IMG/VR virus record: IMGVR_UViG_3300030382_002058
Span: 1-27,759 of that record
From: a virus
Direction: 5' to 3' (one strand)
DNA: 27,759 bases
Shown: positions 22,423-27,759 of the stretch, piece after piece
Numbering within the stretch: position 1 is the first letter of the stretch
Layout: every line of letters starts with the position of its first letter
The notes under the pieces: generated by a model
What the model was told of the DNA's origin: nothing
The model's input: the letters and a program-made list of their open reading frames with translations, nothing else
Database searches by the model: none
Translations under genes and position numbers: made by a program

Positions 22423-23959
22423 TTTTATTTTGCATAGCCTCTGATAAGCCCATCAACGTAGATACCACACCATCAATCTTGTCATTACTGCGACTTTTGT
22501 CGGGTTTCACATTCCCTGCAGGGTCTAATTTTAGGACCACATTAGACATCATCCACCTTAAAGTAGGATTACCATCGTGCCTAATACTACCCCCTAAAAC
22601 TAAAGTTTCATATTCCTTAGTCGCAGGTGACATTGTTCTGTAACCCTGACCTACAGGTATCATAGGACAACCTTCTTCTGTTAAGTCAATAACAATCTGT
22701 GATGCGTTCCACCTATCATAAGCTATCATTCTAATATCGTATAATTCTGATAAGTCTCTAATCTTTTGTTTTATGTAATTGTAGTCGCAAACATCGCCCT
22801 CTGTAAATGTAACCCATCCCTCTCTTTGCCATTTAACGTAATCAACCTTATCCCTTTCAGACCTTTTATGAGCGTTATCAGAAGGTATAAAGGAGTGTAA
22901 GAAAACATCGTACCCATTGTCATTATCTGGGAATAATAAGCTGAGACAGGTAATATCTCGTGTGGATGCTAAATCCAATCCCACATAACAAGGTTTACCT
23001 ACAAAGTTAGATTCTTTTATATCATCATAGCAATCCATCCATTTTTCATCAGAAATCCACTTAGTTTCATTTGCAACCCATTGATTTAGGTGTAGTCTAC
23101 GAAAAGTGTTTTCATAAGATGGTTCGTTTTTAGCCTTTACAGCTTGTTGTTTCATATATTCTTCGGTGATAATAGTCCCAAATCCCGGATTTGCTTTTCT
23201 CCAAACCTGTTCATCAAAGATGTCATCGTCTTTATCAGCCTCATAAACAATACCCAAGAATGAATCGTCTTGAATAGCACCACTAATCAACTTCTTAGCA
23301 TAGTCATAAAGTTCTTTACAAATATGGTCTTTTTGGTGTCCTGCTCCTGCTGTGGTAATACCAAGCATTAAAGGCTCTTTCCTAGCCCCCATACTCGTGA
23401 GTAACACATCGTATAGGTCACGATTTTTATGTGAATGAATTTCATCTAACAAACAACAAGATAGGTTTAAACCGTGTTTAGTGTCTGCGTCTGCTGAAAT
23501 TACTTTGTAGTATGAACCTACCTTATCGTACGTAATGGAATCCCTGTAAGTGTTTGAGCGTTTAATCAACTCAGGCTCTTGTAGAACCATTTGTTTAGCA
23601 ATAGAAAACGATAAACGTGCTTGTTCTTTATCTGCTGCTGCTGATACAATTTCAGCACCTTTCTCACCATCTGAGAATAGCATATAAAGGGCTATGCCTA
23701 CCATTAAATTTGTCTTACCATTCTTACGTGGTATGAAAACAAAACATTGCCTGAATTTCCTTAAATTGGTAGTTTTTGACTTCCAACCGAACAATGGTCT
23801 TATAATATCATCCTTTTGCCAATCTTCAAGGATAAACCTTTTACCTGCTAAATCACCTTTAACGTGCTGACAAAACATCTCTATGAAATCAACAGCCCTA
23901 CTCGCTGCTTTTTCATCGAAGTAATATCTATCTTCATCTATGTGATGTAGGTTATTCAT
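22376..23959 (-). CDS. terL: terminase large subunit
   Basis: The 527-aa packaging motor has the ATPase Walker A PRKNGKT (residues 77-83), Walker B LLDEIHSH (D172, E173), the coupling motif region with LGITTAGAGHQKD, and the RNase H-like nuclease domain with VGLDLASTRDI (D329) and a distal acidic residue in NDKIDGVVS. Length and motif order fit the P27-partnered (HK97-type) large terminase. It starts in an 8-bp overlap with the small subunit. Confidence 0.95.
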   Translation of the reverse strand: MNNLHHIDEDRYYFDEKAASRAVDFIEMFCQHVKGDLAGKRFILEDWQKDDIIRPLFGWKSKTTNLRKFRQCFVFIPRKNGKTNLMVGIALYMLFSDGEKGAEIVSAAADKEQARLSFSIAKQMVLQEPELIKRSNTYRDSITYDKVGSYYKVISADADTKHGLNLSCCLLDEIHSHKNRDLYDVLLTSMGARKEPLMLGITTAGAGHQKDHICKELYDYAKKLISGAIQDDSFLGIVYEADKDDDIFDEQVWRKANPGFGTIITEEYMKQQAVKAKNEPSYENTFRRLHLNQWVANETKWISDEKWMDCYDDIKESNFVGKPCYVGLDLASTRDITCLSLLFPDNDNGYDVFLHSFIPSDNAHKRSERDKVDYVKWQREGWVTFTEGDVCDYNYIKQKIRDLSELYDIRMIAYDRWNASQIVIDLTEEGCPMIPVGQGYRTMSPATKEYETLVLGGSIRHDGNPTLRWMMSNVVLKLDPAGNVKPDKSRSNDKIDGVVSTLMGLSEAMQNKNGGNSGYDDKEIFFI

Positions 23960-24425
23960 CGTTATTAAAGAAATTTTCTATTTTAATATCAGGTGTTTGT
24001 GATGCGTGTTCTATTGCGTTTACCTTTGCCCTACTTGAAGGTGTTAATCCAAATTCTTTAAGTAAAGCAAAAACTCTAACAAAGGCTTGATTGGCTATTA
24101 AGACTTCGGGTCGTTGTATAGACTTTGTGTGACCCTCTCTTGATGTTACCTCTTGTGATGCACCTAATTCGTTTATAACCTCTTTAGCGTTCTTATAATC
24201 GGCATAAGAATCACAAAGGATGGTTAAGGACATCTCGTCTGCTAAAGTGAGAACAGACATATCGTGTAGTAAGGTGCTTAGTTCTACAAAAGACTTTTGC
24301 CCTTCTTCTGATAGCCAAGTAGGTATTGGTGGAATTTCACTAGGTAGTTTAGGTTCATTTTTATTCATCCTATCATTCCTTAGTGTTCCCCTTTGTTTTT
24401 TAATCTCTGTAGGTAAACGTTTCAT
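23952..24425 (-). CDS. terS: terminase small subunit, P27 family
   Basis: The 157-aa protein (from ATG 24425, MKRLPTEIKKQRGTLRND) matches the P27 small terminase: the start 'K...eik..rGt..', the PKLPSEIPPIPTWLSEEGQK segment, and helices LLHDMSVLTLADEMSLTILC and YADYKNAKEVINEL. It recognises phage DNA for packaging. An in-frame ATG at 24455 would add ten residues (MYIYRNDCLI) but would overlap the presumed promoter, so the shorter start is chosen. Confidence 0.88.
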   Translation of the reverse strand: MKRLPTEIKKQRGTLRNDRMNKNEPKLPSEIPPIPTWLSEEGQKSFVELSTLLHDMSVLTLADEMSLTILCDSYADYKNAKEVINELGASQEVTSREGHTKSIQRPEVLIANQAFVRVFALLKEFGLTPSSRAKVNAIEHASQTPDIKIENFFNNDE

Positions 24426-24503
24426 AATTAAACAATCATTTCTGTAAATATACAATTATTTATTTATAAAGAAAGAAAAAGTAACATAAAAAGAAAGAAA
24501 TAA

Positions 24504-24572
24504 CTTTATCCTTTATCCTTGTCCTATAGGTCTATCGTTGACCTCAATTAGACCTCATTTAGACCCCTAATT
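24504..24572 (+). repeat. iteron-like repeats
   Basis: Two exact 7-bp units CTTTATC (24504-24510, 24511-24517) and a related CTTGTCC follow one another. Then three 11-bp units follow: GACCTCAATTA (24540-24550), GACCTCATTTA (24551-24561) and GACCCCTAATT (24562-24572). AGGTC at 24528-24532 is an inverted copy of the unit start. The 11-bp period is close to one helical turn, as in protein-binding iterons. Confidence 0.65.
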
Positions 24573-24639
24573 TACTAAGTACTGATTTTCAGTGAGTTAA
24601 TAAAAAAAAGGGTGTTTAAGTGAAGTTTTTTAGTATAAA

Positions 24640-24672
24640 ATTAGGAAGTTAACATTTGTTAGCATATATTTG
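24640..24672 (+). promoter_or_regulatory. rightward promoter with palindromic operator candidate
   Basis: ATTAGG (24640-24645), a 19-bp spacer and TATATTTG (24665-24672) form the promoter 26 bp before ATG 24699. The spacer contains the perfect palindrome TAACA-TT-TGTTA (24650-24661) at spacer positions 5-16. The same positions in the promoter at 6374-6406 hold TAACA-AA-TGTTT, so a common regulator is plausible. Confidence 0.75.
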
Positions 24673-24698
24673 TAGAACAATTAATCAATCTCTCAGTT

Positions 24699-24932
24699 AT
24701 GGACAACTTACTAGCAGTTATTTGCGACTTACACGAATTAGCAAGAACGACAACGGATGAAAAGACAAGAACTAAACTACTTAACCTTTGGGTAAATTTG
24801 GGTCGCATTAAAAGAGCAAACGAAGCACTAAGGGTTGGTTCACTTCATTCAGAAGAAACATTAAGAATATCAGAAGATGAACTAAACAGACTATTAAGTG
24901 CTGAAAGTTTATGTGAAAAATTAATAGACTAA
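24699..24932 (+). CDS. hypothetical helical protein (77 aa)
   Basis: MDNLLAVICDLHELARTTTD is the first gene of the rightward right-end operon. The protein appears all-helical and charged, with NLWVNLGRIKRANEALRV in the middle and SEDELNRLLSAESLCEKLID at the end. No family is recognised. Its own promoter with an operator-like palindrome suggests a regulated early gene. Confidence 0.6.
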   Translation: MDNLLAVICDLHELARTTTDEKTRTKLLNLWVNLGRIKRANEALRVGSLHSEETLRISEDELNRLLSAESLCEKLID

Positions 24933-24937
24933 AGGTT

Positions 24938-25135
24938 ATGAATACAGATAAAGTAGTATCTTTGCAAGGCAATAAAAGAAAGGTTAAAGGTAAGAGTTTG
25001 ACTGAGTACAGTAGAGGTAGAAGGTTAAACAAACAAGCTGCTGTAGCCTTAGCTAAGAGTAAAGGGTTTGTAACAGAAACGATTTGGGAACTTGTAGTTG
25101 GTAAATCAATGGCAGGTAACAAACAGAATAGATAA
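24938..25135 (+). CDS. hypothetical small basic protein (65 aa)
   Basis: MNTDKVVSLQGNKRKVKGKS follows the previous stop by 5 bp. The protein is strongly basic, and LNKQAAVALAKSKGFVTETI could be a helix-turn-helix-like element, but it is too short to call. The stop is at the edge of the putative structured RNA region. Confidence 0.5.
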   Translation: MNTDKVVSLQGNKRKVKGKSLTEYSRGRRLNKQAAVALAKSKGFVTETIWELVVGKSMAGNKQNR

Positions 25136-25140
25136 TATTA

Positions 25141-25490
25141 CAAGGGGTGTTACGAACTAACACTTAAATTATAACAAGTCGGTTATATCCCTAGGCTACT
25201 CGTAGCACGTGATGCTACATTAAAATTATCGTTTAGCCGACTTACTAAGTACACTAACTAACCGTTAGATACCGATTTCGTCTCAACTTAGTAAGATAAT
25301 ACGTGAGTAAGCTACGTGAGTGCTACACCTCATACGAGAGTACCAAGCGTGAGTTGGGCATACAAGTCCTATCGTTAAACTAATACAACGGTTTTATTTC
25401 AGTCGGTAGGCAAATTTTCTAAATTGGAGTTTAGAAATCAGCATAGTTGAAACAAAGTAGGGTAGTGTGGGAACTACTCTACGTTTCAGC
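25141..25490 (+). ncRNA. putative large structured noncoding RNA
   Basis: No ORF of note is present, but many long helices can be drawn: 25145-25152 with 25158-25165; 25176-25185 with 25234-25243 (10 bp); 25202-25207 with 25213-25218; 25241-25250 with 25286-25295 (10 bp, perfect); 25254-25258 with 25264-25268; 25416-25423 with 25430-25437 (8 bp, perfect); and an 18-bp hairpin 25446-25490 with an AAA bulge. Short motifs recur (ACGTGAG near 25301, 25315 and, as GCGTGAG, 25348). The tRNA at 25622 follows. No known RNA family was recognised. Extent and strand are inferred from neighbours. Confidence 0.55.
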
Positions 25491-25533
25491 TAAATTTGGA
25501 AACATAGTATAAGCAATCTTTAAAACAAGTGTT

Positions 25534-25617
25534 ATGTATAAGTATATTTTATTAACTATGGTTATTTTTGCGGTTTATTTATCTTACAAAGAATATCAAG
25601 ATAAAAATAAGTCTTAA
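25534..25617 (+). CDS. micro membrane peptide (27 aa)
   Basis: MYKYILLTMVIFAVYLSYKE followed by a short charged tail. One hydrophobic helix spans nearly the whole N-terminal half. The ATG follows GTGTT, like other starts in this region (for example GGTT-ATG and AGTT-ATG). It lies between the structured RNA and the tRNA. Similar micro-ORFs occur at 26062, 27340 and 27422. Confidence 0.4.
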   Translation: MYKYILLTMVIFAVYLSYKEYQDKNKS

Positions 25618-25621
25618 TATT

Positions 25622-25740
25622 TGTGAGGTGGTGAAATTGGAAAACACGACCAACTGTCTATTGGTTAGGGATAAGAAATAAAGTGATGGTACGCATCCAC
25701 ACCTAATCGCCCTTTGTAGGTTCGAATCCTGCCCTCACAG
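25622..25740 (+). tRNA. aberrant tRNA, anticodon GTC by position, 50-nt variable region
   Basis: The acceptor stem TGTGAGG (25622-25628) pairs perfectly with CCTCACA (25733-25739), leaving G25740 as discriminator. The D arm is GTG/CAC around a Leu-like loop AAATTGGAAAA. The anticodon arm is ACCAA-CTGTCTA-TTGGT, giving anticodon GTC at 25656-25658. The T arm is GTAGG-TTCGAAT-CCTGC. The variable region (25666-25715) is 50 nt, far longer than in Leu/Ser tRNAs; AGGG (25667-25670) pairs with CCCT (25710-25713), enclosing a second hairpin (25683-25700). No encoded CCA. Amino-acid identity is uncertain: Asp by anticodon, Leu/Ser by shape. Confidence 0.7.
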
Positions 25741-25773
25741 CTAAATGTCCAGTTTTTACATCAAAAAACTTAA

Positions 25774-25816
25774 GGCTATAACCTTATTTTTATATGTAGA
25801 TTGTCAGGTTATAACC
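25774..25816. promoter_or_regulatory. paired GGYTATAACC dyads
   Basis: GGCTATAACC (25774-25783) and the perfect palindrome GGTTATAACC (25807-25816) lie 33 bp apart, about three helical turns, just upstream of the gene at 25839. The first is within a small hairpin TAAGG/CCTTA followed by TTTTTA, which could also end the tRNA transcript. An operator is possible. Confidence 0.4.
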
Positions 25817-25838
25817 ATACTAACTAAATACTAATGAT

Positions 25839-26069
25839 ATGAGAACAATTCTTGAATGGAAATGTGGGTATTGTGACAGCGTACAAAAGTCTGATAGTGG
25901 GGAAAGGTGGAAGATGGATTTTTGCTCCTGTGGCAAATCAGGTGTGGACCTAGAGGAATTTTATCAAAGGGCTTGTGGTGAAGTTGTAATACTTAATACT
26001 ACTGCCTTTGGTGAATTAAAGGGTGAGGGAATAAATGAGGGATTAAATGAGGGAATAAAAGATGATTAA
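25839..26069 (+). CDS. small zinc-ribbon-like protein (76 aa)
   Basis: MRTILEWKCGYCDSVQKSDS holds C9-x2-C12, and FCSCGKSG supplies a second C-x-C, giving a four-cysteine zinc-ribbon-like arrangement. The C-terminus is a tandem repeat, GEGINEGLNEGIKDD, encoded by three 12-bp units. It overlaps the next micro-ORF by 8 bp. Short zinc-ribbon proteins of this type are common in phage accessory regions; function unknown. Confidence 0.6.
   Translation: MRTILEWKCGYCDSVQKSDSGERWKMDFCSCGKSGVDLEEFYQRACGEVVILNTTAFGELKGEGINEGLNEGIKDD
26025..26060 (+). repeat. 12-bp tandem repeat, three units
   Basis: GAGGGAATAAAT, GAGGGATTAAAT and GAGGGAATAAAA follow one another and encode the end of the zinc-ribbon-like protein. 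The unit number could vary between strains. Confidence 0.8.
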
Positions 26070-26145
26070 AGGATTCTTAATAACAATGCTTATTGTTGGT
26101 ATTACTTTAACTTTAGCAGACTTAATTACTGACATTAGAGAGTAA
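26062..26145 (+). CDS. micro membrane peptide (27 aa)
   Basis: MIKGFLITMLIVGITLTLAD followed by LITDIRE. The peptide is almost entirely one hydrophobic helix. The start overlaps the end of the zinc-ribbon-like gene by 8 bp (GATGATTAA), the same junction style as at 27421-27429, which supports translation coupling. Confidence 0.45.
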   Translation: MIKGFLITMLIVGITLTLADLITDIRE

Positions 26146-26580
26146 TTCGCAATTCGCGTATCACGAACTGTCCCAATTATGTGAGAAAAATGGGTGCAAT
26201 ACACAAAAAGTAAGCGCACATTACGTACTGGTTAGTCGGAAATCCCGACATACCACTATACGTTTCTAAATATAAATACTACCAAAATCACATTATTGTA
26301 TGATTTCTCATACAAAAACGATTATTTTAGGTGATAATGACTTAAAATTCATACTATATTGTGAATTGCGTGTAACAAAACAAGGGTAAATGTGTTTAAT
26401 ATGAGCCACAAATATCAACGTACTGAGCTAAAATACTGAAAAACAAAAAGTTTTAAGTATATTTATTTGGATAAGTAAACAAGATTGCTTACATTTATCC
26501 CCAAGAGTTAACCATTTTGTTGACGTTAACAAAAACGGAAACCTATATATGTTAAGTAGAATCAATTAACTAACCTTATT
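26146..26580. other. 435-bp gene-poor stretch rich in dyads
   Basis: No ORF above 30 codons is convincing. Dyads are TGGT-TA-GTCGG-AAATC-CCGAC-AT-ACCA (26230-26257), TTGTATGA-TTTC-TCATACAA (26296-26315, 8-bp arms, perfect), AATTCA/TGAATT (26346-26367) and TTGTTGACGTTAACAA (26517-26532, 7 of 8 pairs). A promoter candidate is at 26465-26497. The stretch may be regulatory, may encode another small RNA, or both. Confidence 0.45.
26465..26497 (+). promoter_or_regulatory. candidate rightward promoter
   Basis: ATTTGG (26465-26470), a 19-bp spacer and TACATTTA (26490-26497) fit the layout of the other promoters here with one change in the -7. The gene at 26581 follows after 83 bp. A second, weaker -7 (TATATATG, 26544-26551) lies closer to the ATG. 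Confidence 0.45.
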
Positions 26581-26967
26581 ATGGCAAAGATTAAAAAGAG
26601 TAAGTGTAAATTCTGTCAAAGCGAAACAGAGTATTTATTATCGTCAGAAACGAATGCAGAACGATTATTATCGGCAGCAGAAAAACTAGGCTTTATAGGT
26701 ACTAAACCTATTACACCTCAGGGGTTAATGGATTTAGGGTTTGAAGAAGAATACCAAGAACCCGAAGATGGTAAAGCAGGATTCTTGTATTATTACATTA
26801 ATGAAGAAGAATGCGGTGTTGATATTCTATCTAACGAGGGTGGAACAGAAGTAGAAATAGGTGGTATTCTGAAAGTAAAAGACCTTAACTTGCTTGGGGA
26901 GTTTGTAGCTGCTTTACTTAACATTAAGGAACGGGCTTATTCAGAGGGGTCGTGGGACGAAGAATAA
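26581..26967 (+). CDS. hypothetical protein with N-terminal CxxC (128 aa)
   Basis: The N-terminus MAKIKKSKCKFCQSETEYLL has one C-x2-C pair (C9, C12), and a single further cysteine lies near residue 78 (EEECGVD), so a complete zinc site is not obvious. The rest is acidic with mixed helices and strands (ERLLSAAEKLGFI; EVEIGGILKVKDLNLLGEFV). No family is recognised. It follows a promoter-like region and is the longest protein of the right-end block. Confidence 0.6.
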   Translation: MAKIKKSKCKFCQSETEYLLSSETNAERLLSAAEKLGFIGTKPITPQGLMDLGFEEEYQEPEDGKAGFLYYYINEEECGVDILSNEGGTEVEIGGILKVKDLNLLGEFVAALLNIKERAYSEGSWDEE

Positions 26968-27143
26968 GCATAGACAGGGATTTATTGGTTGAGGCATTCC
27001 CTTATATGAAGGATTATTACAAGTTGCCTCGTAAGAAAAAAAAGGCTATGAAAATAAAAGTAACAAGGGGCATTAAGAAAGCCATACTTTTATATATAGA
27101 TGCTCATACATCAGGAAAAGGAATTTGTAATTTAACCCTATAG
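26952..27143 (+). CDS. hypothetical small basic protein (63 aa)
   Basis: The frame opens with GTG at 26952, overlapping the previous gene by 16 bp, or with an internal ATG at 27006 (MKDYYKLPRKKKKAM). The protein is very lysine-rich (PRKKKKAMKIKVTRGIKKAI) and could bind nucleic acid. No family is recognised. The start is uncertain. Confidence 0.45.
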   Translation: MGRRISIDRDLLVEAFPYMKDYYKLPRKKKKAMKIKVTRGIKKAILLYIDAHTSGKGICNLTL

Positions 27144-27145
27144 TT

Positions 27146-27337
27146 ATGTCAAAGTTTAAGTGTAAAGAATGTGACAAGGAATTGGTATTAGCCAAACACA
27201 CTATGAAGGTTGTGAATGGTAAGGTAGTGTCTGATGATGCTATTTGTTGTGACAACTATATGGAGTCTATAAAAGAAAGTAAAGGATTTGGTGGAATAAT
27301 AAAAAAACCAAACGGAACAGTAAGCGGAAAATTCTAG
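27146..27337 (+). CDS. small zinc-binding-like phage protein (63 aa)
   Basis: MSKFKCKECDKELVLAKHTM carries C6-x2-C9, and DDAICCDNYM supplies a second pair of cysteines, giving a rubredoxin/zinc-ribbon-like knuckle. The C-terminus is G/K-rich (GFGGIIKKPNGTVSGKF). Short proteins with this arrangement occur in Bacteroidota phages; no function is known. It begins 2 bp after the preceding stop. Confidence 0.6.
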   Translation: MSKFKCKECDKELVLAKHTMKVVNGKVVSDDAICCDNYMESIKESKGFGGIIKKPNGTVSGKF

Positions 27338-27339
27338 GT

Positions 27340-27429
27340 ATGTCTAAAGATGAGTGGATTCTATTTGCTATTATACAAACAGTATTATTAATACCTGTAT
27401 TATTTTTTAAAGTCAAAGAAGATGATTAG
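27340..27429 (+). CDS. micro membrane peptide (29 aa)
   Basis: MSKDEWILFAIIQTVLLIPV then LFFKVKEDD. There is one clear hydrophobic helix with charged ends. It starts 2 bp after the previous stop and overlaps the next micro-ORF by 8 bp. Confidence 0.45.
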   Translation: MSKDEWILFAIIQTVLLIPVLFFKVKEDD

Positions 27430-27502
27430 TACAACATTAGCCACAGCAATCTGTTTAGTAGTAGGAATAGTATGTTACATAGCAGGCTCACAAGAAGATT
27501 AG
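27422..27502 (+). CDS. micro membrane peptide (26 aa)
   Basis: MISTTLATAICLVVGIVCYI then AGSQED. There is a single hydrophobic helix. The start overlaps the preceding micro-ORF (GATGATTAG), and the stop codon TAG shares its last base with the first base of the tRNA-Glu gene. Confidence 0.45.
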   Translation: MISTTLATAICLVVGIVCYIAGSQED

Positions 27503-27573
27503 CAGCGTTCATCTAACGGTTAGGATATTAGGTTTTCATCCTAAAAATAGGGGTTCGATTCCCCTACGCTGTA
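27502..27573 (+). tRNA. tRNA-Glu (anticodon TTC)
   Basis: The acceptor GCAGCGT (27502-27508) pairs with ACGCTGT (27566-27572) with one G-U pair, and the discriminator is A27573. The D arm is ATCT-AACGGTT-AGGA, the anticodon arm TTAGG-TTTTCAT-CCTAA has anticodon TTC at 27535-27537, and the T arm is AGGGG-TTCGATT-CCCCT. It has normal length and a short variable loop. CCA is not encoded. Confidence 0.92.
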
Positions 27574-27587
27574 CGTATAGTAGCAGA

Positions 27588-27639
27588 GAAGTTCGGGGGG
27601 ACTTCGGAAAAGCATCAACTTAGGTTGGTGTTTTTTTTT
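27588..27639 (+). terminator. terminator after tRNA-Glu
   Basis: A first hairpin GAAGT/ACTTC encloses TCGGGGGG (27588-27605). A second, CATCAAC (27613-27619) with GTTGGTG (27624-27630) over loop TTAG, runs into nine Ts (27631-27639). It is a textbook intrinsic terminator for the right-end operon. Confidence 0.85.
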
Positions 27640-27759
27640 GGTTTGAACTAAGTAGATAAACTACAAAATAGTAAACCCTTTTTTGCGTAATGCCTCTTCC
27701 CTCTAGGGTGGGGGAGTACCCCAAACCAGTTCAGTATATTGACAGGGTGGGAAAGAAGG
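27640..27759. other. right-end 120 bp without a gene
   Basis: No gene was seen. Small dyads are GTAG-ATAAA-CTAC (27652-27664) and GGGG-AGTA-CCCC (27711-27722), and GGTTTG (27640-27645) is complementary to CAAACC (27722-27727). The region may be the start of another structured RNA or a packaging-related site; the window ends too soon to tell. Confidence 0.3.

Larger units (their letters stand above)
24426..24698. other. divergent control region, possible origin
   Basis: This 273-bp gene-free stretch separates the leftward late operon from the rightward operon at 24699. Going right it holds a weak leftward -7 (TATATTTA on the minus strand, 24445-24452) without a clear -33, an A/T-rich stretch, short tandem CTTTATC repeats, an 11-bp iteron-like array, a small dyad ACTGA-TTT-TCAGT (24581-24593) and the rightward promoter at 24640-24672. 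Confidence 0.55.

Noticed and set aside
24957-24964. TATCTTTG as a -7 promoter element
   Set aside because: It lies within a coding region just after the start of the 65-aa gene, has no matching -33 at 19 bp, and is likely chance in AT-rich DNA.
25141-25490. Group I intron, RNase P RNA or tmRNA
   Set aside because: The conserved core strings of these RNAs (for example the group I P7 region, the RNase P CR motifs, and tmRNA end sequences) were not found, and no split gene flanks the region.
26300-26389. 29-codon ORF MISHTKTIILGDNDLKFILY
   Set aside because: The start lies inside the perfect palindrome at 26296-26315, there is no coupling to a neighbour, and it lacks the membrane helix seen in the other micro-ORFs. 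It is too weak to list as a gene.
27640-27728. Long hairpin GGTTTGAACT with CAAACCAGTTC
   Set aside because: The two complementary parts (GGTTTG/CAAACC and GAACT/AGTTC) are in the wrong order to form one continuous stem; only one of them can pair at a time.
1-27759. CRISPR array, insertion sequence or integrase with attachment sites
   Set aside because: No regularly spaced repeats, no transposase or recombinase gene, and no duplicated tRNA 3' end were found. The two tRNA genes show no att-like repeat within the window.

Overview
The window looks like most of the genome of a tailed phage (siphovirus with an HK97-type head) of a Bacteroidota host, probably a flavobacterium. The grounds are AT-rich DNA, promoters of the Bacteroidota type (TAnnTTTG at -7), start codons in A/T-rich leaders without clear Shine-Dalgarno sites, and a DUF3127 protein, a family typical of this phylum. 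No integrase, excisionase or phage repressor was recognised, so lysogeny cannot be judged. No ribosomal or host housekeeping genes are present.

Layout. (1) 1-6034, rightward: early/replication block with a 163-aa protein of unknown function, a RecE-like PD-(D/E)XK exonuclease, a DnaA-domain-IV-like protein, a DUF3127/SSB-like protein, a helicase-loader-like protein, a DnaB-like helicase, small coiled-coil proteins, a nuclease-like protein and a MazG-like protein. (2) 6073-24425, leftward: read in transcription order this is small terminase (P27), large terminase, a sigma-factor-like protein, portal, prohead protease, major capsid protein, head-tail connector, head closure, gp10-like, tail terminator, tail tube, tail chaperones G and G-T, tape measure, a 1450-aa tail hub/fibre protein, small membrane proteins (holin candidates), a DUF5675 protein, an HNH nuclease, a T7-type endonuclease I, and a separately promoted SH3-like gene. 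(3) 24426-24698: divergent control region with an iteron-like array. (4) 24699-27759, rightward: small unknown genes, several very small membrane peptides, a probable large structured RNA, an aberrant 119-nt tRNA, a normal tRNA-Glu and a terminator.

Main points for a second look: (a) a lambda-identical slippery heptamer GGGAAAG joining the two tail chaperone frames; (b) binding-type domains inserted into two conserved tail proteins, with a C-type-lectin-like Lcl/DUF1566 domain apparently nested in a jelly roll inside the hub protein, and another jelly roll inside the tail terminator; (c) about 350 nt at 25141-25490 that fold into many long helices, followed by a tRNA with anticodon GTC and a 50-nt variable region; (d) a promoter family with 19-bp spacing, two members of which carry the same palindrome TAACA-NN-TGTTA/T at the same place in the spacer. 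All function calls come from reading sequence by eye; no database search or folding program was run.
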